Shown here: in pieces, positions 18,702 to 27,090 of the stretch
How positions within the stretch are numbered: the first letter of the stretch is position 1
Layout: every line of letters starts with the position of its first letter
Assembly (NCBI GenBank): GCA_018242585.1
Contig: JAFEBQ010000030.1
Location: 1 to 64,000 of the forward strand
Length of the DNA: 64,000 nucleotides
Origin: Planctomycetota bacterium
Lineage (GTDB): Bacteria > Planctomycetota > Planctomycetia > Pirellulales > PNKZ01
Direction of reading: 5' to 3'
Made by a program: the position numbers and the translations under genes
Notes under the pieces: model-generated
What the model was told of the DNA's origin: nothing
Databases searched by the model: none
What the model saw: only the letters and a program-made list of their open reading frames with translations

Positions 18702-20429
18702 TTACGAAGCCTTGGCCGGCGGGTCGATGGCGGCCGGCATGGCGGGCCAGCCGATAGCGCGATAGAGGGCGAACTGGGCCAGATTGTAGTCGATCATCGC
18801 GCGCAGGTATTCGCGGCGCGCGCCGGTCAACGCCTGGTTTGATTGCAACACTTCGATCGGCAACCCTTGCACGTCGCGGATGCGCGCCACGTTCCGCTCG
18901 TGCGAGGCCTTGGCCGCTTCGACCCCCAGTCGGGCTGTTTCAATCTGGGCAAGGCGCGCAGCCACCTGGGTATGGGCCTCGACCACCTCGCGGGCCACCA
19001 AGTCCATCGTGGCCAGTTGCTGCTCGTTGGCCTGCCGGACCACCGAGCGCGTCTGGGATCGGGCCGCCGCGTCGCCGAAGCCCAAGTTGCGCAGCTCCCA
19101 CCAAGCGACTGCGTCGGCATCGAAACGGCCACCGAACCCAGAGACCGACGCATTTTGCCCACCACCAAACGTGCCGTAGCTGGCACCGACGAGCACGCTG
19201 GGGACGAGGGGGGCGTATTGTTCGCGGCGCATCCTTGCGACCGCCGCCGCGACCAGGTGCCGGTTCTGGCCAATCTCGGGTCGCAGTGTCAACCCTTGCG
19301 CCACCAACTCGTGCAGCGATGCCTCCGCTGGAACCAGATTCAACGGCACGATCGTGTCGTCCAGTGGGGCAAGCTGCACGGTCGGGTCGAGTCGCAGCAA
19401 CTGGGCCAGCCGCGCCGAGGTAACGCGCAGGTTTTCTTGTGCCCTCAACAGGTCGTTTTTGCGCAGCGACAGCTCGGCTTCGGCCCGATCGGCGTCGGCG
19501 CGCAGGCCTTGCCCCGACTGGGCATAGGTCGAGGTTAGGTCGAACAGGTATTGGGCGTTTTGCTGGGCCTCGTCGGCAATGGCGATATCTTCGGCCGCGC
19601 GCAACAGTTCGAGATAGCCCTGCGAAACGCGCAGCAGCATATCGTTGGTCGTGGCCGCCGCGGCATGGCGTTGGGCCAGAGCCGTTTGTCGCGTGGCCAA
19701 CGGTTGAAAGATCGCGTCGGCGAGATCGAAGTTAGCGTACAGCCCAGGGAGAATCGGCGAGCCGGCCCCCGCCGCGCCGGCGCCCAAGCCCGAATAGAAC
19801 AAGCTCCGACTCACCGGCAAGATCGTACCGTTGATGTTCTGAATCGGCCCATCATGCCGGTTATAGTTCAACCCGCCGCGCAACGATGGCAGCCACAACA
19901 CTCGGGACCCTTGGTATTGTGCCCAGGCCTGGCGAATCTGCTCGCGAGCCACGGCCACTTGCAGATTGCTGCCGTCGGCCAGTCGCAACGTCGTGACCAG
20001 GTCGATCGGGTACTCACGCGGCGACGACTCGGCCGGCGGCGCGGGGACCGGTTCAGGCGGGGGCGTTGGCGCCACCAGGGCGATGCCCGATGGAGATTGC
20101 GGCTGGGGCGCCGCGACAATCAGCGACGTCTGGGCGACGGTGGACGCGGGCTGTGGCGTCGAGGGGGCCGGCGCTTGGGCGAGCGCCACGGTCACGCGCT
20201 GTTCCAGGGGCGCGACATTCGCGGTGGCCGCCGGTGGCAGCGCCAACTCGGGGCGTTCGATCACCGGCGGCGAGACTGCGGCAACGCGAGGGGGACGATT
20301 GGCCGACGAGCCGGCGCAGCCGACGACGAGGCACGCGCCGGCCATCCAACAGGCTCGAATTAGCCAACGATGCTGCCGCACAACCGTCTCCGCCAGTCCT
20401 GCGCGCATTGTTCGCGCCATGCGCATCAA
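18702..20429 (-). CDS. TolC-family outer-membrane efflux lipoprotein of an RND pump
   Basis: Outer-membrane channel component. The 575-aa product has a basic N-terminus and a lipobox VVGC (near Cys39). A Pro/Ala-rich, low-complexity linker covers about 45-145 and is longer than usual. Two TolC repeats of the OEP family follow, with helices such as IRQAWAQYQGSR, QGYLELLRAAEDI, RLAQLLRLDP and the terminal ALTGARREYLRAMIDYNLAQFALYRAIG, the classic OEP C-terminal helix. It is the last gene of the permease-adaptor-channel set, 100 bp after the adaptor gene. The long linker may help it reach across the periplasm. Confidence 0.92.
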   Translation of the reverse strand: MMRMARTMRAGLAETVVRQHRWLIRACWMAGACLVVGCAGSSANRPPRVAAVSPPVIERPELALPPAATANVAPLEQRVTVALAQAPAPSTPQPASTVAQTSLIVAAPQPQSPSGIALVAPTPPPEPVPAPPAESSPREYPIDLVTTLRLADGSNLQVAVAREQIRQAWAQYQGSRVLWLPSLRGGLNYNRHDGPIQNINGTILPVSRSLFYSGLGAGAAGAGSPILPGLYANFDLADAIFQPLATRQTALAQRHAAAATTNDMLLRVSQGYLELLRAAEDIAIADEAQQNAQYLFDLTSTYAQSGQGLRADADRAEAELSLRKNDLLRAQENLRVTSARLAQLLRLDPTVQLAPLDDTIVPLNLVPAEASLHELVAQGLTLRPEIGQNRHLVAAAVARMRREQYAPLVPSVLVGASYGTFGGGQNASVSGFGGRFDADAVAWWELRNLGFGDAAARSQTRSVVRQANEQQLATMDLVAREVVEAHTQVAARLAQIETARLGVEAAKASHERNVARIRDVQGLPIEVLQSNQALTGARREYLRAMIDYNLAQFALYRAIGWPAMPAAIDPPAKAS

Positions 20430-20529
20430 TCGCGACCATCGTTACTATCGGAGTGCGCGGCAGCCGACGCGGGCCGGAAATGGAGCGGCCGAGCAAGAAA
20501 GCGCGTCAGAATGACGGGTAAAGATCGGC

Positions 20530-21891
20530 TTAGGGCGCTGGTATCGGTTGTGCGGGCTGGCCGTCGGCAAGGTTTGCGCCATTGGCAGCCACGACCACGG
20601 CATCGTCCTTGAGCCCGCCGGTGATCTCGACTTCGGTCCCGGCCCGCACGCCCAGGGTCACCGGCCGCCGGCGAATCACGCCGTCTTCGATGGTGGCACA
20701 ATAACTCTGTGACTTATCAGCAAAGATCGCAGCCGTTGGCAGGACGAGCGCGCCCGCGCGCTGGGCCGACGTGATGCTAGCATAGACGTACATGCCAGCA
20801 TGAAACTGCCCGCGCGGATTCGGCAGATCGACTTCGGCCCGCAAGGTGCGTGTGGCACGGTCGAGCGCCCACGACGTGCGGATGACTTTGGCTTCGACTT
20901 GCAAGCCGCCGAGCGCCGGGAAGCGGAGTGTGACGGGGCTGTTGGCTGCGACCTGATCGGCGTCAGCCTCGGGCACATCGATCAGCACGCGGACTCGATC
21001 GGTCCGCGCTACGATCAGCGCCGGTTCGCTGCCGGTTGAGCCTTGCACCAGGTGGCCAGTGTGAATGTTGCGACGCGTGACCACACCGTCGTACGGCGCG
21101 ACCAGCACGCGGTAGCCCCACATCGTGCGTGTCTGCTCGACGTTGGCTTCGGCCACGCGTTGCCGCGCTTCGGCGGCGGCGACGTCGGCCGCGGCCTTTT
21201 CCAGCAATGCCTGGCTTTGCTGGATTGCCGCTTTGACGGCGGTGATCTTGGCCTGGGCCGCGCGGACGTTTGAAGCGGCTGCGTCGCGCGAGGCGGTGGT
21301 CTCGTCGACCAGTTTGCTCGGCACGGCGTCCCGCTCTTTGAGGGCCACAAACCGCTTCAGCTCGGATTCATAGCGCGTCGCCATTGCCTCGGCTCCCGCG
21401 ACGGCCGCTTCGGCGGCGGCCATGTCGGCCTTGGCGACGGTGATCCCTTCCTGAGCCACTCGCACGGCCGCCTTGGCTTGCACGACTTCCGATTTGGCCT
21501 GCGTGACCAACGACTCTTTCTGGCGCAGCTCGGCTTCGAGTTCAGGGACTGACAATTCGGCCAATGGCTCGCCGGCCTTGGCCTTGCCGGCGGGTTTGCC
21601 TTGCGATTCGGGAGGTGTCGGCTGCGGCCCGTGAATCGCGTCGCCGATGTCGACGCGAACTCCTTTCACATAGCCCGGCACGCGGAAGTAGAGGGGCGTG
21701 ATTTCATACGGTTCGATCGTGGCCGGCTGCTCGATGACACGGCGCAGGGCTTTGCGGGCCGGCTTGATCGTGGCGACACGCACGGTGTTGGCCGGCAGTG
21801 CGGCCGGTTCAGCACCCAACGAAATGCCGGCCACGGACGACACCAGGAGAGCGACCGCAACCAGACGAAACAACGAGTGAATAGTAGGCAT
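20530..21891 (-). CDS. RND periplasmic adaptor subunit
   Basis: Membrane-fusion protein of 453 aa with a signal peptide (residues 1-26, ending LGAEP). The first lipoyl half (EPYEITPLYFRVPGYVKGV, near 55-75) leads into a long Ala/Glu/Lys-rich helical hairpin (about 105-255). The second half follows (YRVLVAPYDGVVTRRNIHTG), then the beta-barrel and membrane-proximal domains (RVLIDVPEADADQVAANSP). The hairpin is longer than in AcrA, as in adaptors that dock directly on long channels. It starts 12 bp after the permease gene ends, so the genes are co-transcribed. Confidence 0.93.
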   Translation of the reverse strand: MPTIHSLFRLVAVALLVSSVAGISLGAEPAALPANTVRVATIKPARKALRRVIEQPATIEPYEITPLYFRVPGYVKGVRVDIGDAIHGPQPTPPESQGKPAGKAKAGEPLAELSVPELEAELRQKESLVTQAKSEVVQAKAAVRVAQEGITVAKADMAAAEAAVAGAEAMATRYESELKRFVALKERDAVPSKLVDETTASRDAAASNVRAAQAKITAVKAAIQQSQALLEKAAADVAAAEARQRVAEANVEQTRTMWGYRVLVAPYDGVVTRRNIHTGHLVQGSTGSEPALIVARTDRVRVLIDVPEADADQVAANSPVTLRFPALGGLQVEAKVIRTSWALDRATRTLRAEVDLPNPRGQFHAGMYVYASITSAQRAGALVLPTAAIFADKSQSYCATIEDGVIRRRPVTLGVRAGTEVEITGGLKDDAVVVAANGANLADGQPAQPIPAP

Positions 21892-21903
21892 ATTACGTCT
21901 TCT

Positions 21904-24900
21904 TCAGTGAGCGGCCACTTGGTGATAGATGCTTTGCGGGTCGTCAGGGTCGAGCGAGGCGCTGCGATTCGGAGCGTTGCGCTGGGCAATAGCAAACACC
22001 GAAGGCAAAACAAGCAGCGTAGCCGTCGTCGCCCCCAGCAGGCCGCCGATCACACTGCGACCTAGCGGGGCGAACTGCTCGCCACCCTCGCCCAGGCCCA
22101 ATGCCATCGGCAACATCCCGGCCAACATGGCACAGGTGGTCATCAAGATCGGACGCAAGCGCGAGGCGGCCCCTTGGGCCGCGGCGTCGCGTGCCGTCGC
22201 GCCGTCGCGGCGAATGTGTTCGGCAAAGCTGACCAGCAAAATGGCGTTGGCCATCGAAACGCCCAGCGCCATGATCGCGCCGATGAACGATTGCAGGTTC
22301 AGCGTGGTGTGGGTCAACCACAGCATGGCCACCGCGCCAGCAATCGCCGCCGGGGCGGTCGATACGGTTGCCAACGCCAATCGCCACGACTGGTAGTTAG
22401 CGGCCAACAGCAGCAGCACGACCAGCACCGCGACACCAAGTCCTACGCCCAGACCCGTGAGCAGTTGTTCCATCGGTGGGATTTGACCGCGGATGTCAAG
22501 GACGGCGCCATCAGGTATCTTTCCCGCGTCGGCAATCGCATCGCGCAACTGGCGCGAGACGTGGTACAGGTCGGACCCGCGAATGTTGGCGGTCAGGCCG
22601 ATCTCGCGCTTGTTGTTGTACCGGTCGAACTGTCCTGGCATGGTGCCACGCGCAACGCTCGCCACGTCGCGCAGCAACACCTGGCCCGCCGGCGTGTCCT
22701 TGACCGGAATCGCTTCCAGGTCCGAGGCCACGGTCACCACGCGCTGCGGCACCTGAACTTGCACCTGGTAACCGACGCCCGTTTTGGGATCGGGCCAGTA
22801 GTTCGGCATGGTGAACCGCGAACTTGACGTGGCCGGGATCAGCGACCGCGCCACGTCGGCGGCCGTGACGTTGCTCAGGCCCCCTTTGCGCCGATCGAAG
22901 TCGACCGTCACGGTCGGGTATTCGAGCGACTGGGCATATTGCAGGTCGCAGATCGCGTCGATCTTGGTCATGTTCGTCCGAATGCGCTCCACGTAGGCTC
23001 GCACATCGGCGGCGTTCTTGCCACCGATGACGGCTACTTCGATGGGCGTCGGCGAGCCGAAGCTCATCACCTCATTGATGATGTCCCCGGGTTCGAACGA
23101 GGCCCGCACGTCGGGCATCTTTTCTGACAGGCGTTCGCGCAACTGTTGCTTGAGCTTCTCGACGCGCACGCCGCTCTTGGGGCGCAAGGCCACGCGCAAC
23201 AGCGACTCTTCCGGACCGCGCGACCATTGATAGACTGCGTTGATCGGATAGCTCGACGGAATCGAGCCAACATATCCGAGCGTCAATTCGACGTTGTCAG
23301 GACCAGCCAATTGCTTCACTTCGTTGATTGCCGCCAGCGCCACCTGCTCGGTTCGATCAAAGTGGGTGCCGTCGGGCGCCCGCAGGCGCAAGCGGAACTG
23401 TCCCGTGTCGACCGTGGGAAAGATTTCCATGCCGAGCTGCGTGCCGAGGAAATAAACGACGGCAATGCTGGCCGTGAGATAGGCCGGCACCAGCAGCCCG
23501 CGAATCCCAATCAATCGCGATTCCCAGCGCTCGAAACGGGCCCGTTGCCGATCGAACCAGCTTTGCTGGCTCGGGTCGTCTTCATGGTGCGCCACGTGAC
23601 ACAATAGCCAGGTCGACACCACGGGCACGAACGTGCTCGACAGGATGTACGACGCGATCATGGCAAACGCCACCGCCATGGCCAGCGGCATGAACAGCCC
23701 GCGGGCTGCCCCTTCCATGAATACCGCCGGCAGAAACACGGCCAGAATGCACAACATCGAGAGTAACCGCGGAATGGCGGTCTGGGCGTTGCCGCGCCGC
23801 ACGGCGTGGGCAATGGTCGGCGAGTGAGCGAACTGGGTGTGAATGTTTTCGATTTCGACCGTGGCTTCGTCGACCAGAATGCCAATGGCCAGCGTCAGCC
23901 CGCCAAGGGTCATCAGGTTGATCGTCTGCCCCGTGATCCACAGTCCGAGCACCGCGGCCATCAGCGCCAGTGGAATATTCAACACCACGACCAGGGCGCT
24001 TCGCCAGTCGCGCAAGAAGATCAGCACCATCAACCCGGTCAGCAGCGCGCCCAGCCCCCCTTCGGTCAACAGCCCCTGAATTGAGCGTGTGACGTAAGGG
24101 GATTGATCGAACTCGAAGCTGACGTTGATTCCCTCGGGTAGGGCGGTCTGCATGCGCGGCAACGCCTTGCGCACCTCGCTGACCACACTCAAGGTCGATG
24201 CGTCGGCGCGCTTGGTGACCAGAATGTAAACCGCGCGGCGGCCGTTGATCAGGGCATAGCCCGTTGGCAGATCGGTCGAATCCTCGATCGAGAAGGCCAC
24301 GTCGCCGACATAGACCGGTGGGCCGGCACCCTTGCGCAGGGGAATGTTGCGCATATCCTGTGGATCGCGCAGGATCGAGTTCAATGGCACGATCGGGTAC
24401 CGGTCGTCAAGGTGAATGTTCCCCGACGGCGCAATGGTATTACCATCGGCCAGGGCGGCCACGACATTCTCGGGCGAGAGTTGATACGCCCGCAGCCGAT
24501 CGGGGTCGAGGTTGATGACAATGGCCCGGGCGCTGCCGCCGAACGGAGGTGGCGCACTCACGCCCGGTAGTGCGGCGAACATCGGCCGCACGGTGAACAG
24601 GCCTTTGTCCTGAATCTCGGCAATCGGCACCGTGTCGCTCGACAAGACCAGGTAACCGACCGGCACGCTGCCGGTGTCGAACCGCATGACGAACGGTGGC
24701 ACCGTGCCCGGCGGCATGAACGCGCGCGAGCGATTGACGTAGCCGATGGTCTCGGCCATGGCCTGGGCCATGTTCGTGCCGGGATGGAAGACCAGCTTCA
24801 TCAGGGCCATCCCTTGCACGTTCCGGCTTTCGACGTGGTGGATGCCGTTGATATAGAGGAAGTGGTACTCGTAGTAGTTGGTGAGCAGCCCTTCCATCTG

Positions 24901-25071
24901 GGCCGGGTCCATGCCGCCATAGGGCTGACAGACGTAAACCACCGGCAGGTTCAAGGCCGGAAAGATGTCGACCGCCATCCGCCGTACCGCCAGCACGCTG
25001 GTCAACGCCAGGCCGATCAGGACGACCATCACGGTGATCGGGCGGCGCAGGGCAAACGCGATCAAATTCAT
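21904..25071 (-). CDS. RND efflux permease with non-classical relay residues
   Basis: Full-length RND pump (1,055 aa) with 12 predicted TM helices and two large periplasmic loops. The N-terminus is MNLIAFALRRPITVMVVLIG, and the porter domain begins IFPALNLPVVYV. TM4 reads LAIGILVDEATVEIEN, so the second Asp of the AcrB pair is Glu. TM10 reads GVSMANAILLV, where AcrB has Lys940 (GLSAKNAIL) and this protein has Ala. The protein is therefore not a textbook HAE1 drug pump and may use a different proton path; the substrate is unknown. It is the first gene of a three-gene set with the adaptor and channel. Confidence 0.95.
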   Translation of the reverse strand: MNLIAFALRRPITVMVVLIGLALTSVLAVRRMAVDIFPALNLPVVYVCQPYGGMDPAQMEGLLTNYYEYHFLYINGIHHVESRNVQGMALMKLVFHPGTNMAQAMAETIGYVNRSRAFMPPGTVPPFVMRFDTGSVPVGYLVLSSDTVPIAEIQDKGLFTVRPMFAALPGVSAPPPFGGSARAIVINLDPDRLRAYQLSPENVVAALADGNTIAPSGNIHLDDRYPIVPLNSILRDPQDMRNIPLRKGAGPPVYVGDVAFSIEDSTDLPTGYALINGRRAVYILVTKRADASTLSVVSEVRKALPRMQTALPEGINVSFEFDQSPYVTRSIQGLLTEGGLGALLTGLMVLIFLRDWRSALVVVLNIPLALMAAVLGLWITGQTINLMTLGGLTLAIGILVDEATVEIENIHTQFAHSPTIAHAVRRGNAQTAIPRLLSMLCILAVFLPAVFMEGAARGLFMPLAMAVAFAMIASYILSSTFVPVVSTWLLCHVAHHEDDPSQQSWFDRQRARFERWESRLIGIRGLLVPAYLTASIAVVYFLGTQLGMEIFPTVDTGQFRLRLRAPDGTHFDRTEQVALAAINEVKQLAGPDNVELTLGYVGSIPSSYPINAVYQWSRGPEESLLRVALRPKSGVRVEKLKQQLRERLSEKMPDVRASFEPGDIINEVMSFGSPTPIEVAVIGGKNAADVRAYVERIRTNMTKIDAICDLQYAQSLEYPTVTVDFDRRKGGLSNVTAADVARSLIPATSSSRFTMPNYWPDPKTGVGYQVQVQVPQRVVTVASDLEAIPVKDTPAGQVLLRDVASVARGTMPGQFDRYNNKREIGLTANIRGSDLYHVSRQLRDAIADAGKIPDGAVLDIRGQIPPMEQLLTGLGVGLGVAVLVVLLLLAANYQSWRLALATVSTAPAAIAGAVAMLWLTHTTLNLQSFIGAIMALGVSMANAILLVSFAEHIRRDGATARDAAAQGAASRLRPILMTTCAMLAGMLPMALGLGEGGEQFAPLGRSVIGGLLGATTATLLVLPSVFAIAQRNAPNRSASLDPDDPQSIYHQVAAH

Positions 25072-25331
25072 AGCGGGGGCTTTGCGATGGCGGGCAAAAG
25101 GCGGGACGATTCCTCGATACTACGCTCGACTGCGGGCGGTAGCAATCAGCAGTAAGTGCTTGGCCGGTAGGCGATTGCTCATTTTCGCCAAGTTTTTGCC
25201 GGCGGATGTCCAATCCCAGCCTCCGACCTGCGAATAACTGGGGCGAAGGGGTCAATCCGGCTCGTTCGATTCAGGTCGTGGCCCACGGCGACGACGGGCC
25301 CGGTGTACGTCCCTCGAAGGAGGTTCTCGCC

Positions 25332-26144
25332 ATGATTCGCAAGTTGCTCATCACCGGAGGAAGCGTCGTTGTGCTCGGGCTGCTCTGCTTTGGACGCGAC
25401 GCGGCCAGCTACGTCTCGACCACCTACGGCCAGTTGAAACAAACGGTCCGTGACAGCGTGCCAATGGAATTTGAAATCCAACGCGCGCGGGACTTGCTCA
25501 AGAACATCGTCCCAGAGATTCGCACCAACATGCACCTGATCGCCAAGGAAGAAGTCGAGGCGGTTCGCTTGCAAAAGCAAATCGGCGAGCAGGAGACCCG
25601 GCTCGAAAAGGATCGGGGCGAGCTGATGAAGCTGAAGGCCGACTTGTCGACCGGTAAGGCGACGTTTCAATATGCCAGCCGCCGCTACACGGCCGAGCAG
25701 GTGAAGTGCGACCTGGCCAACCGGTTCGAGCGGTACAAGACCAACGAAGCCACGCTGGGCAGCTTGCGCCAAATGCACGAAGCCCGGGCGCGCAGCCTGG
25801 AAGCCGCGCGGCAGAAGCTGGAGAACACGCTGGCGGTCAAGCGGCAATTGGAAGTCGATTGCGAGCACCTCGAAGCGCGCCTTAAAATGGTCGAAGCGTC
25901 GCAAGCGGCCAGCACCTATCACTTTGACGACAGCCAACTGAGCCGCGCCAAGGAACTGGTTGCTGATTTGCGCACTCGATTGGATGTGACCGAGCGGCTG
26001 TTGGGGGCCGAGACCAAGTTTCAGGACCAGATTCCGGTCGACTCGGTCTCGCACGAGAACATCGTCGACGAAGTGACCGAGTATTTTGCCGCCGGCAGCA
26101 CGCAAGTCGCCGCCAGCGAACCGGCAGCCAAAGCCGAGGAGTAA
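25332..26144 (+). CDS. Membrane-anchored coiled-coil protein, function unknown
   Basis: A 270-aa product. The ATG at 25332 follows GGAGG, giving an N-terminal hydrophobic segment (residues 5-22, LLITGGSVVVLGLLCF) that could be an uncleaved signal anchor. The rest is almost wholly alpha-helical with heptad-like A/E/K/L/R patterns (about 50-130 and 150-235), interrupted by the YASRRYTAEQVK segment. It ends in an Ala/Glu-rich tail. PspA/IM30-like proteins have similar composition, but no diagnostic motif is present. It stands alone, divergent from the RND permease gene. Confidence 0.75.
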   Translation: MIRKLLITGGSVVVLGLLCFGRDAASYVSTTYGQLKQTVRDSVPMEFEIQRARDLLKNIVPEIRTNMHLIAKEEVEAVRLQKQIGEQETRLEKDRGELMKLKADLSTGKATFQYASRRYTAEQVKCDLANRFERYKTNEATLGSLRQMHEARARSLEAARQKLENTLAVKRQLEVDCEHLEARLKMVEASQAASTYHFDDSQLSRAKELVADLRTRLDVTERLLGAETKFQDQIPVDSVSHENIVDEVTEYFAAGSTQVAASEPAAKAEE

Positions 26145-26180
26145 TCGGGAGTTGCGCTGCCGCGAGAACGTGTCTGTTAT

Positions 26181-26327
26181 GAACCTGGGTAGTGGGTCAG
26201 TTTGAATCTAGGACGTTGGGTGGCGGGGTCAGAGCGCAGCGATGGCCCCGTGGTTACGGTTCGGGGCCATCACTTCGTTCTGACCCCGCCACCCTGCTTC
26301 ATCAAACTGACTAACTCCCGGAACCTG
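26181..26327. repeat. Large imperfect palindrome flanked by 7-bp direct repeats
   Basis: Arms of roughly 60 bp (26191-26250 and 26261-26316) are inverted copies. They share GTCAGTTTGA at the outer ends and GGGTGGCGGGGTCAGA...GATGGCCCCG at the inner ends, around a 10-base centre. GAACCTG occurs directly outside both ends (26181-26187 and 26321-26327). This is the form of a miniature inverted-repeat element with a target-site duplication. It lies just before the FHA gene and after the coiled-coil gene. Confidence 0.75.
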
Positions 26328-26361
26328 AAGCGACGGGCAATTGTCAGCTAATCGTGATACG

Positions 26362-27036
26362 ATGTCGTTATTGCACGATTTCAACCGTTGGTTCGCCTGG
26401 AACACGTCTCGCGACGCGCGACTGATGAACGCCGCCAGTGGTACGACGCCGACGCGGCTCCGCTGCTGGTTGTGGATTGATGGCGTGGGAGGCTACCTGG
26501 TCTGCTTGGGTGACGAGTTGTCGATCGGCCAGCCGGTGGCCGGCGCGCCGGTCGACATTCCGTTGCTCGGCGATCTGTCGCGTCGCCACGCCACGCTGGT
26601 CCGCGACGGCGACGGTTACTTGCTGCGGCCGATTCGCGCGGCTCGGGTGATGGAACGCGATGGAGCAGGGGAGTCGATCCTGGCCGATGGCCAGACGATC
26701 GAGCTGAGCGGGCAAGTGCGCCTGCGCTTCCGCCGTCCCCACCCGCTGAGCCATTCGGCCCGGCTTGAGTTTCAGAGCGGCCACGGCACGCAACCGCGCA
26801 GCGATGCGGTGCTGCTGTGGGCCGACACGCTGGTGCTGGGGCCGACGGCTAGCGCGCACGTGGTCTGTCCCGGATGGCCGCGCGAGGTGGTGCTGTATCG
26901 ACAGGGCGAACAACTGATGTGTCACGCGCCGGGCGAGTTCACGGTTGACGGCCAGGCCTGCCGCGATCGCGCGGCACTTGGCGCGACGTCACGGGTCAGC
27001 GGTCCAGGGTTCTCGTTTGCGTTCGAGGCAGCTTAG
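26362..27036 (+). CDS. FHA-domain protein
   Basis: Phosphothreonine-binding signalling protein of 224 aa. After a 45-residue N-terminus the FHA core begins: LSIGQP (54-59, strand 3 with the conserved Gly), DLSRRHATL (71-79, the Ser-Arg-Arg-His of the phosphopeptide loop), GDGYLLRP, and the LADGQTIEL turn. A second FHA-like or beta-sandwich region may follow (about 140-222). There is no TM segment. It is 54 bp upstream of a Ser/Thr kinase gene, so it probably binds that kinase or its substrates. The ATG at 26362 is chosen over a TTG at 26341; neither has a clear ribosome binding site. Confidence 0.85.
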   Translation: MSLLHDFNRWFAWNTSRDARLMNAASGTTPTRLRCWLWIDGVGGYLVCLGDELSIGQPVAGAPVDIPLLGDLSRRHATLVRDGDGYLLRPIRAARVMERDGAGESILADGQTIELSGQVRLRFRRPHPLSHSARLEFQSGHGTQPRSDAVLLWADTLVLGPTASAHVVCPGWPREVVLYRQGEQLMCHAPGEFTVDGQACRDRAALGATSRVSGPGFSFAFEAA

Positions 27037-27090
27037 GTCGGCACAGGGGTCGTGCGGCGGAAAGGTCCGCCGTGGGGGAGCATACGAGCG

